This document shows positions 38,321-64,000 of a stretch of DNA of 64,000 nt, in pieces. The translations under genes were made by a program, and so were the position numbers. The stretch is from Euglena gracilis (taxonomy: Eukaryota > Euglenida > Euglenophyceae > Euglenales): positions 10,410,409 through 10,474,408 of the forward strand of contig CP154957.1 of assembly GCA_039621445.1 (NCBI GenBank), written 5' to 3'. The notes beneath the pieces are model-generated. The model saw only the letters and a list, made by a program, of their open reading frames with translations, had not been told where the DNA came from and did no database searches. Position 1 is the stretch's first letter; each line of letters opens with the position of its first letter.

Positions 38321-41003
38321 ACGGCGGCCTCCCCCCGGCCCCTGCACCCACTAAGGCGGCCTTTGGCCAATCGTTACCTCCCGCTTTGGCACTCCGCCCG
38401 GAGCTGGTCGGCAGTCCCTTTTGGGGTTCCATCGAGCACAGGTGAACGGGCAAAGCAAACCTCCCCGGGGACAGTGGGGCAACCAAATGTGATCCGTTGC
38501 ACGGGGACCTGCTCCCGACGCTGCAACTTCCGACTGCGTCTCAGCGCTGTGGTTTGCCTGCCGGCGGGCAGAAGAAGCGGCCCGACGCCCCCCCCCCCCC
38601 CCCCAGGTGGCGTTGCTTCGGTGCCCGGAAAAGGAAGAGTGTGGTGCAATTACAAAAAAGCCTTCCCAAATGAAAGTCACGTGCTCCATTTTTTTTTTTA
38701 TTCTGTGCAAGACAGATTCCGGGACACATTGTAGTCTCCCGCTGCCCCATTATTTTTTTGTGGAGTGAAGTGAAGACGGCGGACCACCACACCCACGTGG
38801 CGCCACTGACTCCGCCGGCCACCACCGTTCGCCACCCCCTGCCATGGAATGTGTTTCATTCTGGCTCTGGCCACCAGACCCAGCTCATGGCTAGGATTTG
38901 GCATGCAGCCCCTTGTGTGGTGGTACAATGGAGGGGGTTGGAGTTGAGGTTGGGGCCGGGGCTACACAAGCACTGAGTCACTGGACACCCCCAGGTGGTG
39001 ACTGGTTTTCTCAGAGTGACTGACTGATTTTTGGCCTGAACCCTCTAGCCAGAAACAACTTATATGGCCGGAAATTCTTTCCCTTTTTTTTCTCTGTTGT
39101 GGACAATTTTAAATTTGATTCTAGAATGATTTTTTTTCCCAAAAGAAGTTACTGACTGGTTTTTGGAAGGGTGGATGTGACCCCCAGGGGTCAGTAAAAA
39201 TTTGTATGGTTGGGGCTATTCCTTTCCTCCCTCTGTTTCAATAATAGTGTTAGCATAATGAATCTGTATGCATATTATCAAACCCAAACCATTTAATACA
39301 TTGCAGTGTTGAATTACAGTTTTGGCCGTCTGCATGCATAGTCTAATTCATGTGCCATTGATAAAGGTGCCATTTCACAATTTTCGATAACCCTTTTTTG
39401 CCAAGTATCCTCTTGTGTATAAGTTTATGTTATTGTTGTCAGAGAGTGATGATTGCTGGGGTTGAAGTGCGACAAACACCATTGACACGCATTTATGGGG
39501 TGGCGGTTCAGAGAAGTTTCGGATGTGAATGCGAAATCTTGGTTGCAAGGACGTTGCAGGCTTTCGTTCAGAGTCTGTGCTTGAACTGGAGGAGAACACA
39601 GTGCTCCTCGGACCTTCAATTCTCCCGGACATATGCACAGGGGGGCATTTTGTGTATATATGGTGATACATGGTTTTTGTTGGTGCAAATGCACGCACCT
39701 CTCTTCTGCAATCTACACTGTGCGGCATTTCCAGCAGTCTTTTTTATTATTATTGAATGCTTGCTTCTTTCCCTGTCCCATGTATCTATGTTTCCGGCGC
39801 ATTCTTTGGACTGCAGCTAGCCTGTTTTGGGACCCGGCTTAAATGCTCTCCGATTTTTGAAAAGATCTGGGCGTTTCCATACCATTCAAGTCAAGGGTTC
39901 ACATTCAAGTCGAATGTTTCCATTCAGAGGGAATGAGGACCAAGTGCTGTTTGTTGATGAAGGATAGGTGTCGTCATTTCGTAATTTAGTGTTATTCTTG
40001 ACTTCAAGCAGCGTGTATTCCTCTGCATTTATCATCGCTTTTACCAATTTGGATCCACCATTATCGTCTGGCCATCTGGCAATTTGGATCCAGCATTTCG
40101 AGGACCTCTGCGCACGACGTCCAATCCGTGATTGCGCTGTGGCGCACGCTTTACACTTCAGTGCTGTCCCATCTGTTTTGTTTTACATGCCCCCCCCCTG
40201 GTCCAACGAACACTAGTGACAAAAGTTGCGGTCCGAACAGAGGTATTTATTGGACAAAAGGGTTCTGCACTGGCAAATTCCACATACAGTGACAAAAAAT
40301 TTGGTGGGGGTTGGTCAGGGCAGAACGGGAAGGCCTGGTGGGGGGAGCGACCCCCCCCCCCACCCGGGAGGTGGGGGGAGTGGGTCAACCCCCCCACCCA
40401 GCACATATTTTCACCAATTTTGGAAAACGGGGGATTTGGCCGGGGATAATTTTAAATTTTTTTTTGAAAAATGAACCCAAAATACATGCTTTTTTTTGAT
40501 GGAAAACCACATTTTTTCCAAAATTCCATTTTCCGAATTTTGGCACAGTCAAATTTTACTGACAATTTTTCTCTTGAATTTTTTTTGGATTTTCAATGGC
40601 ATTTTTTTGCTTCAAAAACCTCTCAAAATCAAAATTTTGAGAAAACGTTGAATTTTTGGAAGGTGTGAAAAAATGGTGTTTTGGGGGGTTTTGGGGGGAC
40701 CTCCCATGCAAAATGGGTCAAAAATACACCCGGCGCCGAAGGCGCCAGAAAATTTTTTTGGGGTCCAAAAATTGGGGCTCCCGGAAATACGGGAAGAAGT
40801 GGTGTGGGGGGGTCGACCCCCCACCCACCATGCAGGGGGTGGGGGGGGGTCGACCCTCCCCACCCACCACCCTGGCTGTTCAGCCGATTCCCATTCTGCT
40901 CTGGGGTTGGTGGAGGTGTTGTTACACCAGAGTGTTTGTTGGAGACGGGGGTGGGTATGACTGTTGTGGATATGTGCAAGGACAAATACAAAGCAGGTAT
41001 GGG
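38321..41003. other. Convergent intergenic region
   Basis: This lies between the 3' end of the DnaJ gene (+) and the last recognised exon of the ChAPs gene (-). The final ChAPs exon or exons should be here, but I cannot identify them. An open frame at 39968-40216 (+, 82 codons) looks protein-like but has no recognisable motif. 40530-40770 holds one copy of the dispersed ~180-bp repeat described separately. Palindromic GGGGGTCGACCCCCC words occur near 40808 and 40846. Confidence 0.5.
40530..40770. repeat. Dispersed ~180-bp repeat, copy 2
   Basis: Fullest copy of the family. It ends in CCCGGCGCCGAAGGCGCCAG, a partly palindromic word. The reverse complement of this end recurs at about 63764-63822, and a fragment recurs near 31675. 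Confidence 0.75.
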
Positions 41004-41146
41004 CATAGATTCACTTAGTGACCCCCTGGGGGGCACTTTCCTGGCCCAAACCCACCCACTTTTTCAAAACCCTGTTTAACCCACCCACCCACTCACCCAC
41101 CCACCACCTTGGGGGGGGTCACACAGGTGTTCAGTGAATCTATGCC
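41004..41146. mobile_element. Short foldback element with CATAGATTCAC ends
   Basis: The left end GGCATAGATTCAC and the right end GTGAATCTATGCC are perfect 13-bp inverted repeats, and each is followed inward by GTGACCCCCC or its complement. The same left-end sequence, CATAGATTCAC followed by a CTGGGGGGCACTTT block, recurs at 8447 and 57940, so this is a dispersed family. It is about 145 bp long with no coding capacity. Confidence 0.55.
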
Positions 41147-41269
41147 GATGAGTACAGAAAAGACAGTGCCGGATAAACCAACAGCAAACACAAAACGATG
41201 CAACGGAGCAGAAAAATGAAGGGCACACAGACGACATCGGACGCACCGAAAACACGCCGGGGCGGTGAC

Positions 41270-58437
<17,168 letters not shown>

Positions 58438-58499
58438 GGGCCCCAAGCCACGCTGCTGCCCCGCTACGGGCCATGCGTGACGGCCTGCATGGCGTCCCT

Positions 58500-60440
58500 G
58501 CCGGCGACGACAGGCAGAATGGTCCGTCAACGAAAGTTGAGCTCAAAACGTCACCCATGTGGCTGCGTCATTTGGCATCGCGCTGGGATGTGAATCCATG
58601 TTCTGGGGCCCCGGCTCACTGTTCACATGCCTGAGGAGTCTGCACAAGTTAACTAGCACGGCGTGCCGGGAGTTTTTTGAACACAACACAATAAACAGCA
58701 AACCACACAGATTTGTTTCCTTCTTCGTGATGCCTCAGAGTGTGCTATTTTTTGAGTGAACTCTAAGCAGACCAGCAGCAATCAATATACCTCTATAAAA
58801 AAACCACCCAATAGAAATATAAAGATAAAGCACCCCTGGATTTTTATTTGGGTGGGATCCCAAGATCCAATACAGATGTTTTTTGGGGTGGGCTCTACAA
58901 ACTTTCACAGCTTTCAAATGAAATCGAAAACCAATCTGATAGCAGAATTCTGTTGCTAACCCCTTCCCCCCGAATAATAGCTCCCGCACTTATCATAGCC
59001 ACCCACCAAGCACCCATGGTCATCCAGAGTCCCAGACCCAATCATGCCCAGTCACACCCAGTCATGCCAACAGAAACCCGAGTCATCCAACTTTAAGGGA
59101 GGTTCTTTGGCCATTGTTGCCCACTTTGGACACTGTAGCCCACTGTGGGCAGCTTGTGTTGCTCTTTGCCCACTTTCAGGCCACTGTTGGCCACCTTGGC
59201 CACTGTTTGAATGTTTTTGTCACTTTTGCCCATTTATGCCAAATTTGTCCGCTTTTTAACCACTTTTGCCCACTTTTAGGCCAGTTTTGGCCATTTTTGC
59301 CTGCTTTTGGCGACCGTTGAGCACTTTTGGCAACTTTTCCCAGTTTTTGTTGCTTTGCCTGTTGTTGGCCACCTTTATCCGCTTTGTGCATGCCTTTGAC
59401 TGCTTTTGGCCAATTTTGCCAAACGGTTGCCCACTTTGCTGCTTTCGATTTCAACAGCAAAAAGTGGTCAAAAAAAGCGGCCAAAAATGGCCCAAAGATG
59501 GCCAAAAGTAGCTAAAAAATGGCCTAAAAATGTCTGTCCAAAAGCAGCCCAAAAAAAGTCAAACCTGGAGAAAAATAGACAAAAAGTGGCAAAAAAAAGG
59601 GCTAAAGCAATCAAAGGCAGCCAAAACTAACCAAAAATGGCCTAAAATGGGCGAAAATGGTCAGAAGTTGGCAAAAGCAGCCAAAAGTGGCCCAGAAACC
59701 AAAAGTGGCCAAAAGGGGCCAAAACGGCCAAAAGTGGCCAAAAGTGGCCAAAAACAGCCCAGTCACGCCCAGTCATTCCATATGTGCTTGACCCCGCATC
59801 ACCCCCCAGGATTTTAACCAAAAGTCCAAATAATACTCCCCAAATGAACCCCCCCCCCGAAATATAAAGCTCCTCGTGTTCTGATTTTGCCAGCCAAACA
59901 TAAAGCTCCCCATCCAAGGCAAAGAATAAGCTTTTGGCTGAGTGTTACAATTTTTCACCACAAATGATCCCCATTTTGGACAAAAATTGTGCATTCTGGA
60001 GAAACTGGGGCTATTATTTGTGCAGTTGGTTAAATCCTGGGGGGATGGGGGAGACTATTATTCTCACGTTTTTGCGTCCGAGTAAAAACGTCCTCAAGTG
60101 GCCATTTTCATAATGATACAAACCCACACACACGTACTCTCGAAAACGTGCAAAAAAATGATTTGGTCGGAATGGACATCCCGGTGATTAAAAATACCAA
60201 AAACCTGAGAGCGGAGAGGTGAAAAGACACATGAGAATTTTTTGCAGCATAATACACGCAACACGAAGTCACAAGGTACGAGGAGTCAGAAAGGGGGGGT
60301 CAGAAAGGTCAGGATGGAAAGAGAGAGGAGGGGGCGATGGCCGGGTTGTATTGGGGAAGGGGGAGGGTTGACTGTACACATAAAAAAAACCTTCTTGTCA
60401 CACCCCGAGCCCAGCCAGGGGTGGGAAGCGGGGGGTGGGC
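58500..60440. other. Intergenic region between two minus-strand genes
   Basis: No gene is seen. It should include the ChAPs promoter. It contains the foldback at 59110-59756 and scattered words of the CCCCAAATAATACTCC family (58964, 59827 and 60045). Confidence 0.5.
59110..59756. mobile_element. Second GGCCAAAA / TTTTGGCC foldback
   Basis: The left half (to about 59450) is T-rich GCCACTTTTGGCC-type repeats. The right half (59455-59756) is the A-rich complement, CCAAAAGTGGCCAAAA. The arrangement matches that at 41556-42375. It is bracketed by GCCCAGTCACACCCAGTCAT (about 59046-59065) and GCCCAGTCACGCCCAGTCAT (about 59756-59775). These direct flanking repeats differ at one base and could mark the element ends. 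Confidence 0.6.
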
Positions 60441-60444
60441 CAGG

Positions 60445-61719
60445 TCAGGGTGGGTTGGGGTTGGAGGGGGCCTTCAGGATGGGGGGCAGCCGCAGGTCCG
60501 CCAGGCGACCCTCGAGGCCGTCTTCGCGGGACTGCCAATCCTGGACGTCCTGCGGGGCAGGATCGCGAGAGGCGACACGTGGCACGTGACACGTGACGTG
60601 ACATGCGCGTGACACGTGACGTGACACGCACGTGACACGTGACGTGACACGTGACGTGACACGCGCGTGACACGTGACGTGACACGCGCGTGACACGTGA
60701 CGTGACACGCACGTGACACGTGGCAGGCTTTGAGGAGCGATACGGGATGAGGCATCCCACGCGAGAGATGGACCGCGGGCGTTTGGAAAGAAGTGAACAC
60801 TGGCCGCAAAGCAATTGAGACGTGTGCGCGGTGGTTTGCGATTTAGCTTCGAAGCTGACTCAGAAGACAGAGAATGCCAGCAGCAGCAGCAAGTGGGCGG
60901 AACGTATAACACTGTTGAACAAGGTACAGAGTGAACATGAACAAGAAAGTATTTAAACTCATCTTCCAAATCGCTGGGACAAAGGTCATAAAGAACATCA
61001 CATTCATCACGAAGACCATCATAAAGAACACCGCATTCATCATACAATGTGATGACAGAACACCTTTACCAAGAACCGCATCTGAAAATTGGCCATAAAA
61101 TAAGAAAATAACACATAACGGAGGTGCAAGGAAAGTTTGGAAACCCACACACCCTCATGTTCGATTGCCTCCGAGCATGCTTGCGCTGGGCCTTGAGAAG
61201 TTCTCGGAACTTTTCGTTCTCGAGGTGCTGTTGCGCCTTCTGAGAAAAGTCCGAGGAAACAAAATGCATGGGTTTTGTTCTTTGGTGGTGCATTTCAAGG
61301 AAGATCAAGTGATGCAGCGGGTTGTCACTGCGTTCTTTGGTGGTGAAATTCATGAACACTGAAGAAACACCTGAGAGACACGATGCAAGCAATGTGGGTT
61401 CATATAGAAATTTGTTTCGACAAATTTCCATTTCTCCTGGATGGATGGCAAGATAAACTGCAGGAATGTAATATACACGGAAGTAGTATGCATAATATGT
61501 AAGAATAATATAATATACAAGCCAATTCCAAAAACGAAAAAGAAAACAAACCAAGGCTTGGAATGGAAAGGGGTCGAGGTTTACACCTTTTGGGGGTGTT
61601 GGTTCCTCCAGACAGAGGGGTTACATTGGGCTTACAGAAACCGTTGAGTGACATGCCCACACCCGCCTGTCGAACTCATCCAGTGAGGCGGGGGGCTGGG
61701 GCACGTCGTGATCAGGCAT
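60445..61719 (-). CDS. Small charged protein, three exons, function unknown
   Basis: Exons on the - strand: 61719-61663, 61239-61153 and 60549-60445, all in phase 0, giving 82 codons and a TGA at 60447-60445. The first exon starts with ATG and reads MPDHDVPQPPASLDEFDRR. The second is a highly charged, probably helical stretch (HLENEKFRELLKAQRKHARR). The third reads DVQDWQSREDGLEGRLADLR and ends LKAPSNPNPP. Donors are GT; acceptors are CAG|A and CAG|G. The ATG is chosen because no acceptor lies just upstream. I do not recognise a family. It could be a small cytoskeletal or ciliary component, but that is a guess. The gene lies upstream of, and on the same strand as, the ChAPs gene. Confidence 0.6.
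60576..60722. repeat. CACGTGACGTGA minisatellite
   Basis: Alternating short units of GTGACACGTGACGTGACAC with GCGCGTG or GCACGTG inserts, about 145 bp in all, in the second intron of the small gene. CACGTG and TGACGT are perfect or near palindromes, so both strands look alike. Confidence 0.9.
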
Positions 61720-61724
61720 TATTA

Positions 61725-61878
61725 TTTTTTAAGGCGCCTTAAAAAACCTTAAAAAACCTTAAAATTTTTTTTTGCCAAAAACCTTAAAAAACCTTAAAAA
61801 ACCTTAAAAAACCTTAAAAAAATCACCCCAGGGAAATTTTTCTTCCCCGTGATGACCTTAAAAAACCTTAAAAATTTT
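61725..61878. repeat. CCTTAAAAAA array with a 20-bp palindrome at its edge
   Basis: Ten-base CCTTAAAAAA units repeat immediately upstream of the start codon of the small gene. The array begins with TTTTTAAGGCGCCTTAAAAA, a perfect palindrome. Related TTTTTTAAGGCG and GCGCCTTAAAAAA words occur near 21297 and 21620. Confidence 0.85.
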
Positions 61879-62136
61879 CCCTGGGAATTTTTTTTCTTGC
61901 ACCAAACAAATAATGGCATGTCTGAAACCCCGCATAAAACCAGTCAATGCAGAAGCGGTTGTGAACAAACAATATGAAAACCGGATTGTTTGCCAAGGTT
62001 TCTGGCATAGTTCGGTTGGCCTCGGTTCACCAAAAGCTGTGACACACGGCCAGAATAAGCAAAACTTGCAACCACACCTTTCTTGATTTGAATTACTTGA
62101 GACATTCTTAGAGGAGTCAACCCAAATTGCTCAAAA

Positions 62137-62560
62137 GTGCAATGGCAGCAAAAGTTGCATGAACAACAAAAAAATCCCGATTTGGGACAATTTACTACGC
62201 TGGAGCAGTTTCCCACACTTGCCACAGCATTTCAAGCAGCGAAACAGTGCGTTCTCCAATTGAGCGGTGATTCCGCGAATTTTTCCCACTTTTTTGCCCA
62301 AGCACGCGAAAGTTTTGGTCCCCGCACTTATGTGCAGCAGTTGGAAGAAAGACTTTCTCGTTTGGATCAGAAACCTTGCCATTGTGGAGAAATTCCTGCT
62401 GAATTTGCATGCTTTCACACCCAAAATCTCGAATATCGCAAAGTAGGATTGAGAATTTGCAACAACAGTGGCAAAATGACACAGTGGATATCCGAACCGC
62501 AATCGCGGATTTGCAGACCCGCAATGCGGCAACCCGTGCCAGGGCGGTCCTTAGGCAAAA
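62137..62560 (+). pseudogene. Glutamine-rich degenerate open stretch
   Basis: The frame from 62137 reads WQQKLHEQQKNPDLGQFTTL and then QQLEERLSRLDQK. From about 62409 the protein-like signal moves to the next frame (LQQQWQNDTVDIRTAIADLQ, then TRNAATRARAVLR). The composition is coiled-coil-like. The change of frame suggests a broken gene or retroelement gag-like piece. No domain is recognised. Confidence 0.3.
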
Positions 62561-62769
62561 AAAAAATCCTGTCCCCATACACTTCAACCAAAAATTAAGG
62601 AAAAGGGGATTTTGGCAGGGGAAATTACGTTGAAAAATGAACCCAAAATGCATGGTTGGTTTTTTGATGGAAAATTAAATTTTCCCAAAAAAAAATCACC
62701 AAAATTTTAGGGATGAAAATTGTTAGTTTTTAGGAGGGGGGTCAAAAAATGCAGGTCAAAAAAATGGGA

Positions 62770-63130
62770 CCAAATTTTGGAACAGTCAACTTTTACTGAC
62801 ATTTTTTCCCTTGGAAATTTTTTGGATTTTCAGTGGCATTTTTTTGCTTCCAAAATCTCTCAAAATTAAAATTTTGAGAAATGTTGATTTTGACAAAAAA
62901 AAAACTCAAAGATTTAAGGGTTAAATTTGGTAGTTTTAGGAGAGGGGGGGGGGGGTGGAAAATAACGAAGGTCAAAAAAGTGGACCAAATTTTGGCACAA
63001 TCAAATTTTACTGACACTTTTCCTCTGTCAAATTTGTTGGATTTTCAATGGCATTTTTTTTTTGCTTCAAAAACCTCTCAAATTCAAAATTTTGAGAAAA
63101 TGTTGATTTTTTGGAAGGTGTGAAAAATGG
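62770..63130. repeat. Dispersed ~180-bp repeat, copies 3 and 4 in tandem
   Basis: Two direct copies about 215 bp apart. Both hold the TTGGCACA/TTGGAACA start and the TTTTTTTGCTTC(A/C)AAAA core. The rest of the right end of the window (63130-64000) has A/T homopolymer-rich sequence and TAAAATTCC/AATGGCC units at 63840-63905, with no gene seen. Confidence 0.75.
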
Positions 63131-64000
63131 GGGTTTGAGGGAGTTTAATGGCCATTTTTTGAGTTAAAAGTTAAAAGTAATTTTCTGCCATCAAAAAGTG
63201 ACGTTTTTAAGTTTTTCCAGACTTTTTTTTTGTTGCGTTTTTTAAAAAAACTTGTTTGTAACATATTTTTAAAAAACTTGTTTTCTTTTTAAAAATTTTA
63301 TTTATAAAAAATTTGTTTTTTTAAAAAAAGTTTTTTTAAAAAAACATGCTTTAAAATTTTTTTTTTGTTTCAAAAAAAACAAACAAGCAGTCAACCTTGG
63401 CAAGCAACTGTGGTCAAGCCCCAAAATTTCCCCATTTGAGGCCATTTTAGGCCATTTAAGGCCAACAGGCAAGCAAATGTCCTGAATAGGGTCAGAAATT
63501 TAAAGTAATTGCAATGAAAAAAATGGATGGTTTCGAGTTTCGAGTTTGGAGGTGACCCACTCTGTATCCCATGCAACAAGGTTTTGAGCACTGCATGGGC
63601 ACGCGTTTGGTATTGCTCACATGAAAAAGTTGGATTATTTTGTCAGTGTTCATGAGGCTATCCGGTGTGGGTGCACGGGTCAGGGCGGTCCATCAGGGAC
63701 GGGATTTTTTTTTAGTTAACTGCCCCTTAAGGACTGCCCCTCCAGGGCAGTTTTGGACCCGAAATAATTTTTCCGGTGCCTTCCGCGCCGGGTGTTTTTT
63801 TTTTGACCCATTTTGGGACCCATATGCAGGAACCCATAGCTAAAATGGCCTAAAATTCCTAAAATTCCTAGAATGGCCTAAAATTCCTAAAATGCCTAAA
63901 ATGGCAATAACTGTCCCTCATGGACCGCCCTGATTCCATGCTTCGCCCGAGGCTTCTTCCTTGGGCGTTCCGAAGCCACAGGAGTCTGAATCCATCGGGC

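Overview
This is eukaryotic nuclear DNA, most likely from a unicellular alga or other protist. The genes are split into many short, GC-rich exons by introns of up to about 4.5 kb. The introns are full of microsatellites, homopolymer G/C runs and transposon-like repeats, and no bacterial or organellar gene order is present. About three quarters of the inferred acceptors read AG|G. At least two introns are best explained by GC donors and one by a GA donor. Genes lie in same-strand blocks (two on +, then two on -). These traits are compatible with a dinoflagellate but do not prove it; the species cannot be named from the window.

1-18.0 kb is a repeat-dominated block. Bases 1-5052 and 13007-17993 are near-identical copies about 13.0 kb apart, and both end in a long CCCT array. 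After the arrays the two sequences have nothing in common. The block carries broken retroelement pieces, including parts of an endonuclease/exonuclease/phosphatase (EEP) domain of LINE type, a nine-copy 55-bp minisatellite, and several short open frames that I cannot assign.

18.1-24.7 kb (+) holds a phytanoyl-CoA dioxygenase family gene in nine recognisable exons. Its 5' end is missing and the first recognised exon lies only about 140 bp from the CCCT array. 25.8-38.3 kb (+) holds a complete type I DnaJ/Hsp40 gene in 12 exons. It has a J domain with HPD, a four-repeat zinc finger and a C-terminal CVHQ prenylation-type motif, and one intron contains a (CA)n tract of about 700 bp.

41.3-58.4 kb (-) holds a ChAPs-family gene (Chs5/Arf1-binding protein, the cargo-adaptor family of the fungal exomer) in about 17 exons. 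Its 3' end is unresolved and it runs tail-to-tail towards the DnaJ gene. Its introns carry two well-delimited mobile elements. One is a 2.73-kb element with 24-bp terminal inverted repeats, a TAAAT target duplication and 18 copies of the palindrome TTGCGC-N4-GCGCAA. The other is a 697-bp hAT-like element with an 8-bp target duplication. Further upstream on the - strand, 60.4-61.7 kb holds a small three-exon gene (82 codons). The right end (61.7-64 kb) is mostly dispersed repeats plus one glutamine-rich degenerate open stretch.

The recognised genes are unrelated housekeeping functions (oxidation, protein folding, vesicle cargo sorting) and do not form a pathway. The most novel content is the palindrome-studded element and the ChAPs gene outside an obviously fungal setting. 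Exon limits were read by eye from conserved protein motifs, splice dinucleotides and phase continuity.
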